From: Ancylobacter rudongensis
GTDB taxonomy: Bacteria; Pseudomonadota; Alphaproteobacteria; Rhizobiales; Xanthobacteraceae
Reading direction: 5' to 3'
NCBI RefSeq assembly: GCF_900100155.1
Contig: NZ_FMTP01000005.1
Coordinates: forward strand, 62,001-126,000
Length of the DNA stretch: 64,000 nucleotides
The notes beneath the pieces are model-generated. The model saw nothing but the letters and a program-made list of their open reading frames with translations, ran no database searches and was not told where the DNA came from. Position numbers and translations under genes: made by a program. This document shows, piece after piece, positions 45,589-53,886 of this stretch; position 1 is the first letter of the stretch; each line of letters opens with the position of its first letter.

Positions 45589-47433
45589 CTACCTGCCGCC
45601 ATTCGCCTCGCCGAACTGCAGCGCCGCCAGCCGGGCATAGAGGCCACCGCGCCCGACGAGGCTGGCATGGGTGCCTTCCTCGACAATGCGCCCGCCCTCC
45701 ATCACCAGGATGCGATCGGCCGACAGCACCGTCGCCAGGCGATGGGCGATGACCAGCGTGGTGCGGCCCTGCATCGAGAGGTCGAGCGCCTGCTGCACCA
45801 GCGTCTCGCTTTCGGCGTCCAGCGCCGAGGTGGCTTCGTCCAGCAGCAGGATCGGCGCCTGCCGCAGGATGGCGCGGGCGATGGCGAGGCGCTGGCGCTG
45901 GCCGCCGGACAGCGTCACCCCGCGCTCGCCCACCGGGGTCTCCCAGCCTTCGGGCAGGCGGGCGACGAACTCGTCGGCGCGGGCGAGCCGGCCGGCTTCC
46001 TCCACCTCGGCGTCGCTGGCATCGGGGCGGCCGAGGCGGATATTCTCGCGGATCGAGGTGGCGAAGATGGCGACGTCCTGCGGCACCAGCGCGATGCGGG
46101 CGCGCACCGCCTGCGGATCGGCCTCGGCGATGTCGACGCCGTCCACCAGCACCTGCCCGGCGACAGGATCGTAGAAGCGCAGCAGCAGCTGGAACAGCGT
46201 GCTCTTGCCGGCGCCCGAGGGCCCGACCACGGCGATGCGCTCGCCCGGGGTGACACTGAAGCTGACGCCGGCCAGCGCCGGCACGTCCGGCCGCGCGGGA
46301 TAGGCGAAGGCGACGTCCCGGAAGGCGATGGCGCCGCGCGCCGGCGCGGGCAGCGGCACGGGGTTGGCCGGGGCCGCGACCTTGGGCTTCTCGTGCAGCA
46401 GCTCGGCGATGCGCTCGGTGGCGCCGGCAGCCTGCGAAATCTCGCCCCACACCTCGCCGAGCTGGCCGAGGCCGCTGGCTGCCAGCACGGCGTAGAGCAC
46501 GAACTGGCCGAGCGTGCCGGCGCTCATCGAGCCGGCGAGGACGGCGTTGGCGCCGGCCCAGAGGATGCCCACGACGCTGGCGAAGACCAGGAAGATGCCG
46601 ATGCCGGTGAGCCAGGAACGCGCCCGCACGGCGTTGCGCGCCGCGTTGAAGGCAAGTTCGACCTCGCCGGCGAAGAGGCGGGAGGCGGCGCCCTCGGCGG
46701 TGTTGGCCTGCAGGCTGCGCACCGAGCCGATGGCTTCGGCGGCATAGGCGGAGGCCTCGGCCAACGTGTCCTGCGCGCTGCGCGAGCGCTTGCGCACCCC
46801 GCGCCCGGCGCCGATGAGCAGCGCGACGATGACCGGGATGGCGATGAGCAACGTGGCGGCAAGCCAGGGGCTGGTGATGACCATCATCACCGTGGCGCCG
46901 AAGAACAGCACGATGTTGCGCAGGGCGATGGAGGCGGAGGCGCCGACGGCCGACTTGATCTGGGTGGTGTCGGCGGTGAGGCGCGAGATCAGCTCGCCCG
47001 ACTTGGCGCCGTCATAGAAGGCGCCATCAAGGGTCAGCACGTGGGTAAACAGCTGGGTGCGCAGATCGGCGACGATGCGCTCGCCCAGCGTCATGACGAG
47101 ATAATAGCGCGCCGCCGAGGCCATCGACAGAACCGCCACGACGCAGATCATCACAGCGAAATAGCGGTCGATGAAGCCGGCATGGCTTTCGTCAAAGCCG
47201 AAATCGATCATCCGCCGCACCGCGATCGGCACCACCAGAGTGGCGATGGCCGCCACCAGCAGCGCCGCGAGCGCCGCCAAAGCGCGGCCGCGATAGCGCA
47301 GCAGATGCGGCCAGAGCGCCATCAGCGGCTTGAGGCGCGGGCGGCGCGTTGCGGCCTTGTCGGGCATGGCGGCCGTGGACGCGATGGTGGACGCGGATGG
47401 GGAAGGCTGGGAGGCGGCTTGTGTCACGGGCAT
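45589..47433 (-). CDS. MsbA-like ABC exporter (fused TMD and NBD)
   Basis: About 614 residues, a half-transporter with six membrane helices then an ATPase. Membrane part: ALAALAALLVAAIATLVVPI near 55, FAVMICVVAVLSMASAARYY, IVLFFGATVMMVITSPWLAA and ILWAGANAVLAGSMSAGTLG. ATPase: Walker A AVVGPSGAGKSTLFQLLLRF near 400, signature VTLSGGQRQRLAIARAILRQ near 515, Walker B ILLLDEATSALDAESE and H-loop TLVIAHRLATVL. Likely exports lipid or a hydrophobic compound; substrate unknown. ATGs at 47490 and 47367 are alternatives to the start used. Confidence 0.88.
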   Translation of the reverse strand: MPVTQAASQPSPSASTIASTAAMPDKAATRRPRLKPLMALWPHLLRYRGRALAALAALLVAAIATLVVPIAVRRMIDFGFDESHAGFIDRYFAVMICVVAVLSMASAARYYLVMTLGERIVADLRTQLFTHVLTLDGAFYDGAKSGELISRLTADTTQIKSAVGASASIALRNIVLFFGATVMMVITSPWLAATLLIAIPVIVALLIGAGRGVRKRSRSAQDTLAEASAYAAEAIGSVRSLQANTAEGAASRLFAGEVELAFNAARNAVRARSWLTGIGIFLVFASVVGILWAGANAVLAGSMSAGTLGQFVLYAVLAASGLGQLGEVWGEISQAAGATERIAELLHEKPKVAAPANPVPLPAPARGAIAFRDVAFAYPARPDVPALAGVSFSVTPGERIAVVGPSGAGKSTLFQLLLRFYDPVAGQVLVDGVDIAEADPQAVRARIALVPQDVAIFATSIRENIRLGRPDASDAEVEEAGRLARADEFVARLPEGWETPVGERGVTLSGGQRQRLAIARAILRQAPILLLDEATSALDAESETLVQQALDLSMQGRTTLVIAHRLATVLSADRILVMEGGRIVEEGTHASLVGRGGLYARLAALQFGEANGGR

Positions 47434-47534
47434 GTCTCGGTTATAGAGCCGCTCGGATTTCCGGCAGGATCGTTTTGTAGATCGCCGCATGGCTCCCGCG
47501 AGGGGCCGGCCTGCGGCGGCTGAGGATGCTACCC

Positions 47535-47759
47535 ATGAAGAGCGACATCCATCCCGACTACCACTTCGTTAAGGTGGTGATGACGGACGGCACCGAGTAC
47601 ACGACCCGGACGACTTGGGGCAAGGAGGGCGACGTCCTCCAGCTCGATATCGATTCGACCTCGCACCCGGCCTGGACCGGCGGCTCCGGCCAGCTGCTTG
47701 ACCGCGCCGGCCGCGTGTCCAAGTTCCAGAAGAAGTTCGCGGGCTTCCTCAAGGCCTGA
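47535..47759 (+). CDS. rpmE: 50S ribosomal protein L31 (cysteine-free)
   Basis: 74 residues, [20 protein letters not shown] start and [20 protein letters not shown] near 50, a clear bL31. No cysteines, so the zinc ribbon is absent, as in other alphaproteobacterial L31. The ATG at 47535 matches the family start; an in-frame ATG at 47526 is possible. Confidence 0.97.
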   Translation: MKSDIHPDYHFVKVVMTDGTEYTTRTTWGKEGDVLQLDIDSTSHPAWTGGSGQLLDRAGRVSKFQKKFAGFLKA

Positions 47760-47823
47760 TCGGCCGGGGAGGGGCGCCCCTCGGGGCGCGCCACCGCAGC
47801 GTTTGTCGAACCATCGGCATCCG

Positions 47824-47858
47824 CCCTCGCGCAAGGCCTGGCCTGGCGCGAGGGTTTT
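47824..47858 (+). terminator. Intrinsic terminator of rpmE
   Basis: Stem CCCTCGCGC/GCGCGAGGG with a smaller inner AGGCC/GGCCT pairing, followed by TTTTCG. 65 bases after the rpmE stop. Confidence 0.75.
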
Positions 47859-47899
47859 CGTTTGCCTGGCGTCCGGTGCAAACTGAAGCGCGGGGGCGG

Positions 47900-48469
47900 T
47901 CAACGGTTCTCGAAGGCGCGGCGCAGGCGGCCGATCTGCCCGGCGACGACATTCGGTCGCAGGCCGGCATTCTCCACCGCTGATGGCGCTGACAGCGCCG
48001 ATTCGAGCTGAGCGATGCGTCCCTGCAGCTCGAAGCTGCGCTGGATGAGCGCGACCAGGGCATCCGGCACCAGCGCTTCCTGGTCGATGTCGCGCAGCGG
48101 TCCTCTTATGTCGATCTTGCCCGCCTCGCGGCGGGCGGTGGCCTCCGCCATCTCGCCTTCGGCGACGGCGCGGCGCAGCAGCCAGGAGGCAAGCTGCATC
48201 AGCCGGGTGGACAGCCGCATGCTCTGCTGGACATAGGCGGCGAGCCGGCCCGGCGAGAGCGTGGCGCTGGCGGCGCGCCCTTCGCCGTCGAGATAGGCGG
48301 CGGTCTCCTCAACCAGCGCCATGCCGTCCTGAAACAGCGCGAAGAAGGCGGGCGAGGCCAGCCGACGCTCGGCGAAGCGGATCATCTCGGCCGAGGGGGC
48401 CTCGCGGGTCGCGCGCGGGCTGGCATCCGGCGTGCCGTCTCTGTCCGAACCGTCGCGGAAGCTGCCCAT
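47900..48469 (-). CDS. rcdA: RcdA-type ClpXP adaptor (DUF1465)
   Basis: Homologue of Caulobacter RcdA, a ClpXP adaptor in the CtrA degradation pathway. 189 residues from the ATG at 48469. After a low-complexity N-terminus the DUF1465 helical core runs IRFAERRLASPAFFALFQDG, MALVEETAAYLDGEGRAASA, AYVQQSMRLSTRLMQLASWL, LRRAVAEGEMAEATARREAG and LVPDALVALIQRSFELQGRI. The core is intact; the C-terminal tail ends RRAFENR. A TTAA-N7-TTAA site lies upstream at 48715-48729. Function inferred from the family. Confidence 0.88.
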   Translation of the reverse strand: MGSFRDGSDRDGTPDASPRATREAPSAEMIRFAERRLASPAFFALFQDGMALVEETAAYLDGEGRAASATLSPGRLAAYVQQSMRLSTRLMQLASWLLRRAVAEGEMAEATARREAGKIDIRGPLRDIDQEALVPDALVALIQRSFELQGRIAQLESALSAPSAVENAGLRPNVVAGQIGRLRRAFENR

Positions 48470-48604
48470 CGTGCCGAAACCCTCACTGGCGCATGGCGGC
48501 GCCCGACCCCGCAGTCTGTCGCGCAGCGGCGCGGCGCTGTCCAGTCGGCGGCGCGGGATTCGGCGCGGGTTCGATTCGGCTGGGGGATAGCGGGGATGAA
48601 AAAA

Positions 48605-48625
48605 GAGCCGCCCAGGGGGCGGCTC
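48605..48625 (-). terminator. Intrinsic terminator of the DUF1192 gene
   Basis: Perfect 9-bp stem GAGCCGCCC/GGGCGGCTC with an AGG loop; on the minus strand it is followed by TTTTTTC. It isolates the DUF1192 gene from rcdA. Confidence 0.85.
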
Positions 48626-48713
48626 GCAAAGTGATAGACAGGGATGCGTCAAACAGAGTGGACAGAGGCCACTCGCGGTCAAAAAAGACCATCGCCAGTA
48701 ATAGGTTGGAAAG

Positions 48714-48730
48714 CTTAACCGCGGGTTAAG
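48714..48730. promoter_or_regulatory. Candidate CtrA-binding palindrome (TTAA-N7-TTAA)
   Basis: CTTAACC-GCG-GGTTAAG is a perfect palindrome containing TTAA-N7-TTAA, the CtrA consensus spacing. It lies between the DUF1192 and rcdA genes, 245 bases upstream of the rcdA start, but also upstream of the DUF1192 terminator in the minus direction, so its target is not certain. Confidence 0.5.
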
Positions 48731-48740
48731 ACGCCCCGTC

Positions 48741-48947
48741 TCAGCGCTTGAAGAAAGTCTCGGCGGCCGAGCGCGAGGCGCGCTTGGCCTCCAGCGTGCG
48801 GGTGAGGCGCTCGATCTCGGCGGAAAGCTGGCCGATGCGCTCCTCGATCTCGGTCTCGGACAGGGCGGAAATGTCGCTGCCGACCACATGCCCCGCCGGC
48901 TTCAGGGCCGGGGTGGTGGAGGGAAAGAGGTCGTCGTCGATCGCCAT
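48741..48947 (-). CDS. DUF1192 small protein
   Basis: 68 residues from the ATG at 48947 (MAIDDDLFPSTTPALKPAGH); GGGAGC precedes it. DUF1192 marks: the DDDLFP start and a C-terminal coil ALSETEIEERIGQLSAEIER. Unknown function. Often found near quinone oxidoreductase and rcdA genes in this group. Confidence 0.88.
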   Translation of the reverse strand: MAIDDDLFPSTTPALKPAGHVVGSDISALSETEIEERIGQLSAEIERLTRTLEAKRASRSAAETFFKR

Positions 48948-49093
48948 GGCGCCGCTCCCATTCACCGCCGGCACGAGGACCGCCGGCCGGCGGATGGCTG
49001 TTCGCGCCAGTCTAGCCGCCGCTGCCTGCGGTTGCCAGCGCTGGCGGCTTGACCTAGGACGGACATCACATTCGACAGGATGAGGACGATGCC

Positions 49094-50095
49094 GTGACCG
49101 AGCTGCCCGCCACCATGACCGCCATCGGCCTGCCCACCCCGGGCGGCCCGGAAGCCCTGGTTCCCGAGCAGCGCCCGGTGCCGGTGCCGGGTGCCGGCGA
49201 AATCCTGGTCAAGGTCGCCGCCGCCGGCGTCAACCGGCCTGATGTGATGCAGCGCAAGGGGCTCTACCCGCCGCCGCCCGGCGCGCCTGATATTCCCGGC
49301 CTTGAAATCTCCGGCGAAGTGGTCGCGCTCGGCGCGGGCGTGACGCGCTGGCAGCTGGGCGACAAGGTGTGCGCGCTGGTGTCCGGCGGCGGCTATGCGC
49401 AGTATTGCCTCGCCGATGAGGGCTCCGCCCTGCCGGTGCCGGCGGGTCTTTCCATGGTCGAGGCGGCGGCGCTGCCGGAGACCTTCTTCACCGTCTGGAC
49501 CAATGTGTTCGACCTGGCCGGGCTGAAGGTGGGCGAGCGCTTCCTGGTGCATGGCGGCACCTCCGGCATCGGCACCACGGCGATCCAGCTCGCCAAGGCC
49601 TTCGGCGCCACGGTGTTCACCACCGCCGGCAGCCCGGAGAAGTGCGAGGTCTGCCGCCAGCTCGGCGCCGATGTCGCCATCGACTACAAGACCGAGGACT
49701 TCGTCGCCGTGGTGAAGGAGAAGGCCGGCGGCAAGGGGGTCAACGTCATTCTCGACATGGTGGGCGGCTCCTACATCGCCCGCAATTACGAGGCCGCCGC
49801 GCCGCAGGCCCGGCTGGTGCAGATCGCCTTCATGGAAGGCTCCAAGGTGCAGATCGACTTCATGCGGCTGATGCTCAAGCGCCTGTCGCATATGGGCTCG
49901 ACCCTGCGCTCGCGGCCGAAGGCGGAGAAGGCGGCCATTGCCGCGTCGCTGGTCGAGAAGGTGTGGCCGCTGATCGAGGCCGGCACGGTGAAGCCGGTGC
50001 TGGACCAGACCTTCCCGCTGGAGAAGGCGAGCGAGGCCCATGCCCGCATGGAAACCAGCGCCCATATCGGCAAGATCATGCTGAGCGTGGGGTGA
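49094..50095 (+). CDS. NAD(P)H-quinone oxidoreductase (MDR family, zinc-free)
   Basis: 333 residues of the zeta-crystallin/PIG3 branch of medium-chain dehydrogenases. N-terminal GroES-like region EILVKVAAAGVNRPDVMQRK near 35, NADPH-binding GERFLVHGGTSGIGTTAIQL near 150 and AGSPEKCEVCRQLGADVAID near 178. There is no structural or catalytic zinc cysteine cluster. It reduces quinones or related carbonyls with NADPH; the physiological substrate is unknown. Starts at GTG; plus-strand single gene divergent from DUF1192. Confidence 0.92.
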   Translation: MTELPATMTAIGLPTPGGPEALVPEQRPVPVPGAGEILVKVAAAGVNRPDVMQRKGLYPPPPGAPDIPGLEISGEVVALGAGVTRWQLGDKVCALVSGGGYAQYCLADEGSALPVPAGLSMVEAAALPETFFTVWTNVFDLAGLKVGERFLVHGGTSGIGTTAIQLAKAFGATVFTTAGSPEKCEVCRQLGADVAIDYKTEDFVAVVKEKAGGKGVNVILDMVGGSYIARNYEAAAPQARLVQIAFMEGSKVQIDFMRLMLKRLSHMGSTLRSRPKAEKAAIAASLVEKVWPLIEAGTVKPVLDQTFPLEKASEAHARMETSAHIGKIMLSVG

Positions 50096-50143
50096 GGCCT
50101 GACAGATCGCTGCGGCGGATGCCCGGGCGAGGGGCCTACTGAG

Positions 50144-50267
50144 GACTCTTCGCTGGGTCCCGGATCGGCGCGGCGCCTTGCGCCGCTGGTCCGGGACCCA
50201 GCGCTTCGTGTCCCGGTCCAGCGACGGCGCAGCCGGAGCGCCGAGCCGGGACCCAGCAGAGACTCTT
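50144..50267. repeat. Palindromic extragenic element between 7-bp direct repeats
   Basis: GACTCTT occurs at 50144-50150 and 50261-50267. The segment between begins CGCTGGGTCCCGG, pairs with CCGGGACCCAGCG at 50191-50203 and contains a further CGGGACCCAGC copy at 50247-50257. The inner part GCGGCGC-CTTG-CGCCGC deepens the hairpin. Looks like a REP-type or small mobile repeat in the gap after the quinone oxidoreductase gene. Confidence 0.6.
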
Positions 50268-50365
50268 TGGCGGAAACGCCACGCGCCCGCCCCCGTTCAC
50301 CGAAAGCTGTTCACCCCGGGCGTTCCCCCTCTGGCAATTTGGCCGGTGGCATCCTAGATTTGTCC

Positions 50366-50522
50366 TGCGGGGCTGCGGGGTTCGTCAGGAGCACATATTT
50401 CCGGGGCCTTATCGATCTCAAAGGGAACTGTCCCTGACCAAGCCCCTGGGCTTGGACACACGGTGCCCACCTACGTTGTAGGTTCCCGGGATCGAGCCTC
50501 CAACGGCCATCGCGGCTCCGCA
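50366..50522 (+). ncRNA. ssrS: 6S RNA
   Basis: Global transcription regulator that mimics an open promoter and binds sigma70 RNA polymerase. A 12-bp closing stem pairs TGCGGGGCTGCG (50366-50377) with CGCGGCTCCGCA (50511-50522), allowing G-U pairs. Inside are the family's strings GGGGTTCGTCAGGAGCACAT, TATTTCCGGGGCC and AGGGAACTGTCCCTG, plus CCCCTGGGC and GGTGCCCACCTACGTTGTAG. It ends eleven bases before the 5-formyltetrahydrofolate cyclo-ligase gene, the conserved neighbour of 6S RNA. Ends are approximate. Confidence 0.9.
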
Positions 50523-50533
50523 CTCATCGTATC

Positions 50534-51139
50534 ATGCCCCAATTGACCGACGCCCAACTCGACAAGGCCAGCCTTCGCACCCTGGCGCTCGCCCGGCGGG
50601 CGGCGCTTGACCCGGCCGCGCGCGCCGAGGCGGCCGAGGCGGCGGCGGCCAATGCCATGGAATGGCTCGGCGGGGTGGCGGACGAGGTCGTCTCCGTCTT
50701 CTCACCCATTGGTGGCGAGATCGCCACCGATCCGCTGGTGCGGCGGCTGCGGGAGGCCGGGGCCAGGGTCGCGCTGCCGATCGTGCTGGAGGCCGGCAAG
50801 CCGCTGTTGTTCCGCCTGTGGGAGCCCGGCACCGAGCTGGAGCCGTCCTTGGGCCCCGGACGCTTTTCCATTCCCGCCCCGCCGGAGAGTGCGCCGGCGG
50901 TTTCGCCTGATGTGCTGGTGGTGCCGCTCGCCGGCTTTGACGCGCGCGGCAACCGACTGGGCTACGGCGCCGGCTTCTATGACCGCACGCTGAGCCTGCT
51001 GCGGCGGGCCAAGCGCATCGAGGCGCTGGGCTATGCCTTCGCGGTGCAGCAGCTTGCCGCCGTGCCGGCCGAGCCGCACGATGAGCGGCTCGACGCCATC
51101 GCCACGGATGCCGGCATCGTTCGCCCGGCCGAGGATTGA
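50534..51139 (+). CDS. 5-formyltetrahydrofolate cyclo-ligase
   Basis: Converts 5-formyl- to 5,10-methenyl-tetrahydrofolate using ATP. 201 residues (YgfA type). N-terminal basic helix ASLRTLALARRAALDPAARA, folate-binding VSVFSPIGGEIATDPLVRRL near 58 and the C-terminal metal/ATP motif VPLAGFDARGNRLGYGAGFY near 134 followed by DRTLSLLRRAKR. Directly downstream of 6S RNA, as in many bacteria. Confidence 0.95.
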   Translation: MPQLTDAQLDKASLRTLALARRAALDPAARAEAAEAAAANAMEWLGGVADEVVSVFSPIGGEIATDPLVRRLREAGARVALPIVLEAGKPLLFRLWEPGTELEPSLGPGRFSIPAPPESAPAVSPDVLVVPLAGFDARGNRLGYGAGFYDRTLSLLRRAKRIEALGYAFAVQQLAAVPAEPHDERLDAIATDAGIVRPAED

Positions 51140-51142
51140 CGC

Positions 51143-51958
51143 ATGCGCCTTCTCTTTCTCGGTGACGTGGTCGGCCGCGCCGGCCGTAACGTCGTGCTGG
51201 AACAACTGCCGCGCCTGCGCCGCGACTGGGCGCTCGATTTCGTCGTGGTGAACGGCGAGAACGCCGCCGGCGGCTTCGGCATCACCGAGGCGATCTATGA
51301 GGAGTTTCTGGAGGCGGGCGCCGACGCGGTGACGCTCGGCAACCATGCCTTCGACCAGCGCGAGGCGCTGGTGTTCATCGAGCGGGCGCCGCGCCTGATC
51401 CGCCCCGCCAATTTCCCGCCCGGCACGCCGGGGCGCGGGGCGGCGCTGGTCGAGGCGGCGAACGGCGCGCAGGTGCTGGTGGTGAACATGATGGGCCGGG
51501 TGTTCATGGACCCGCTCGACGACCCCTTCGCCAGCATCGACCGCGAACTCGACGCCGCCCCGCTCGGGCTGGTGGCGGACGCGACCATTGTCGATTTCCA
51601 CGCCGAGACCACCAGCGAGAAGCAGGCCTTCGGCCATTGGTGCGACGGGCGGGCGAGCCTTGTGGTCGGCACCCACACCCATGTGCCGACCGCCGATCAC
51701 CGCATTCTGCCGGGCGGCACGGCCTATATGACCGATGTCGGCATGTGCGGCTGCTATGACGGGGTGATCGGCATGGACAAGGAAGAGCCGCTGCGCCGCT
51801 TCACCCGCAAGATCGGCTCCACCCGCTTCGAGCCGGTCGCCGGGCCGGGCACGCTGTCGGGCCTTGCGATGGAAACCGACGGCGCCGGGCGCGCTATCGC
51901 GGTGGCGCCGGTGCGGATTGGCGGCAGCCTGAGCGAGGCGCTGCCCTCCTTCTGGTAG
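51143..51958 (+). CDS. TIGR00282-family metallophosphoesterase (YmdB-like)
   Basis: 271 residues. Metal ligands are in MRLLFLGDVVGRAGRNVVLE (Asp), VVNGENAAGGFGI (Asn/Glu), LGNHAFDQREALVFIERAPR (His) and VGTHTHVPTADHRILPGGTA (His). Homologues hydrolyse 2',3'-cyclic nucleotides. It starts three bases after the cyclo-ligase stop, so the two are one operon. Confidence 0.93.
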   Translation: MRLLFLGDVVGRAGRNVVLEQLPRLRRDWALDFVVVNGENAAGGFGITEAIYEEFLEAGADAVTLGNHAFDQREALVFIERAPRLIRPANFPPGTPGRGAALVEAANGAQVLVVNMMGRVFMDPLDDPFASIDRELDAAPLGLVADATIVDFHAETTSEKQAFGHWCDGRASLVVGTHTHVPTADHRILPGGTAYMTDVGMCGCYDGVIGMDKEEPLRRFTRKIGSTRFEPVAGPGTLSGLAMETDGAGRAIAVAPVRIGGSLSEALPSFW

Positions 51959-52069
51959 AGCGGCGCTTTACGCGCGCCCGCCCTCTCGCCTATAAGCCGC
52001 GCACCCTTTTGTTTCAGGTATTCGGACAGGGTTGGCCTCAGGCCCGCCCGGTGTGACGTGGAGGCGGCC

Positions 52070-52816
52070 ATGGCGGGTCATTCGCAATTCAAGAACATCA
52101 TGCACCGCAAGGGCAAGCAGGATGCGGTGCGTTCCAAGCTGTTCTCCAAGCTGGCGCGTGAAGTCACGGTCGCGGCCAAGCTCGGCATGCCCGATCCGGC
52201 GCTGAACCCGCGCCTGCGCGCCGCCGTGCTCGCCGCCCGGGCGGAAAACATGCCCAAGGACAATATCGACCGCGCGATCAAGAAGGCGTTGGGCGGCGAT
52301 TCCGAAAACTATGACGAGATCCGCTATGAGGGCTACGGCCCGGGCGGCGTCGCCGTCATCGTCGAGGCGCTGACCGACAACCGCAACCGCACCGCCTCGG
52401 AAGTGCGCTCCTTCTTCACCAAGTCCGGTGGCGCGCTGGCCGAGACCGGCGCCGTCTCCTTCATGTTCGACCGCATCGGCACCGTCGAGTTCGACGCCGC
52501 CAAGGCCTCGGCCGACGACATGCTGGAAGCCGCCATCGAGGCGGGCGCGGACGATGTGACCTCGGACGAGCACGGCCACGAGATCGTCTGCTCGGTGGAA
52601 AACCTGCACGAGGTCGCCCGGGCGCTGGAAGCCAAGTTCGGCGAGCCGCGCAAGTCCGGCCTGGTCTGGCGCCCGCAGAACACGGTGGCGGTGGATGACG
52701 AGGTGGCGGAGAAGCTGATCCGCCTGGTCGACAACCTCAACGACAATGACGACGTGCAGAACGTCTATGCCAATTTCGAGCTGTCCGACGCCTTCATGGC
52801 GAAGATGGGCGAGTGA
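52070..52816 (+). CDS. YebC/PmpR-family protein
   Basis: 248 residues of the YebC/TACO1 family, which act in translation of proline-rich stretches and were annotated as transcription regulators. Start [20 protein letters not shown] is diagnostic, with the ATG at 52070 after a GGAGG site. Core: [60 protein letters not shown]. Full length. Usually near ruvCAB, which follows 2 kb downstream. Confidence 0.95.
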   Translation: MAGHSQFKNIMHRKGKQDAVRSKLFSKLAREVTVAAKLGMPDPALNPRLRAAVLAARAENMPKDNIDRAIKKALGGDSENYDEIRYEGYGPGGVAVIVEALTDNRNRTASEVRSFFTKSGGALAETGAVSFMFDRIGTVEFDAAKASADDMLEAAIEAGADDVTSDEHGHEIVCSVENLHEVARALEAKFGEPRKSGLVWRPQNTVAVDDEVAEKLIRLVDNLNDNDDVQNVYANFELSDAFMAKMGE

Positions 52817-52830
52817 GAACGAGGTCCAAG

Positions 52831-52882
52831 CCCTCTCCCTGAGGGAGAGGGTTGGGTGAGGGGGCACCTTTGCCCCCAAGTT
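52831..52882. repeat. Terminator-like palindromic repeat after yebC
   Basis: CCCTCTCCC-TGA-GGGAGAGGG (52831-52851) followed by TTGGGTGAGGGGG and a second GGGGGCACC-TTTGCCCCC hairpin. This string type recurs between genes of many proteobacteria, so it is probably a shared intergenic repeat that also ends transcription. Confidence 0.6.
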
Positions 52883-52886
52883 GCCC

Positions 52887-53633
52887 TCACCGCCCGATCA
52901 GCCCGTCGAACAGCGGCAGGCTGAGAACGGCGGCGGCGGCGATCACCCAATAGGCGGCGATGCGGTAATGCCGGTCGGAGGCGCCGCGAAAGGCGCGGGC
53001 GCCGGCATAAAGGCCGATCGCATAGGCCGGGCCGAGCAGCAAAGTGAGCCGGCCGACCTCGGCGGTGAACAGGCCGCCGACCGCATAGGCGGTGCCGCTC
53101 GCCAGCGTGACCAGCGCGAAGAAGCCGAACAGGTTCGCCCGCACCAGTGCCGAGGGCTGGCCGCTGCCGAGCCAATAGGCGACCACGGCGGGGCCCGACA
53201 TCTGCGCCGCGCCGCCGCAGAAGCCGGCGACGGCGCCGACCGCCAGCGTCGTCGGCAGATTGTGCCGGCCGGTATGGCGCCAGCCGGACACCAGCAGCGC
53301 GAGAAGCCCGAGGCCGAGCAGCGCCAGCGCCCAGCGCAGCACCATGGGGTCCATATGGGCAAGCACCCAGACCCCCGCCGGCACCGCTACCACGGCGCCC
53401 ACGGCGAGCGGCGCAACCTGCCGCCAGAGGCAGGCGCGAAGGGCGGGAATGAGGAAAGGCAGGGTCAGCAGCGTGTCGATGACCAGCAGCGAGGGCGCGG
53501 CGACACGCGGGCCATAGGCGGCACTCACCAGCGGCACGAAGATGAGCGCGCCGCCGAACCCCGAGAAGCCGCGCGTGACGCCGGCGATCAGCGCGGTGAG
53601 GAAGGCCCAGAGGAGGGCGGGATCGAGGGCCAT
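52887..53633 (-). CDS. TauE/SafE-family sulfite or anion exporter
   Basis: 248 residues with about eight hydrophobic segments: LLWAFLTALIAGVTRGFSGF start, SLLVIDTLLTLPFLIPALRA, VAPLAVGAVVAVPAGVWVLA, ALALLGLGLLALLVSGWRHT, LAVGAVAGFCGGAAQMSGPA, LFGFFALVTLASGTAYAVGG and AYWVIAAAAVLSLPLFDGLI. The repeat GVTRGFSGFGGALIFVP / GFCGGAAQMSGPAVVAY is the TauE signature. Substrate (sulfite, sulfoacetate or other organosulfonate) cannot be read from sequence. Confidence 0.88.
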   Translation of the reverse strand: MALDPALLWAFLTALIAGVTRGFSGFGGALIFVPLVSAAYGPRVAAPSLLVIDTLLTLPFLIPALRACLWRQVAPLAVGAVVAVPAGVWVLAHMDPMVLRWALALLGLGLLALLVSGWRHTGRHNLPTTLAVGAVAGFCGGAAQMSGPAVVAYWLGSGQPSALVRANLFGFFALVTLASGTAYAVGGLFTAEVGRLTLLLGPAYAIGLYAGARAFRGASDRHYRIAAYWVIAAAAVLSLPLFDGLIGR

Positions 53634-53886
53634 GGGAAACCGGGGGAGCGCGCGGCGCCGGAGCGTGGGGCGGCAGACCTAGTCCCGCCGCTGGGCGTCG
53701 TCAACACGGTTGACGATGGATGAGCGACATCCATCAGCTTTCGCGAACGTAGCCATTCGCAAAACGCATTTGCGCCGACGGGTCGCGCACGCCACATTCG
53801 GCGCAACCCGTCGCCTGACCTGGCGCCGCCCGGCACCGTGCCGGGCGCCACACTTTTCTGCGCCGCGCTGCGGCGGGATCTCGATC

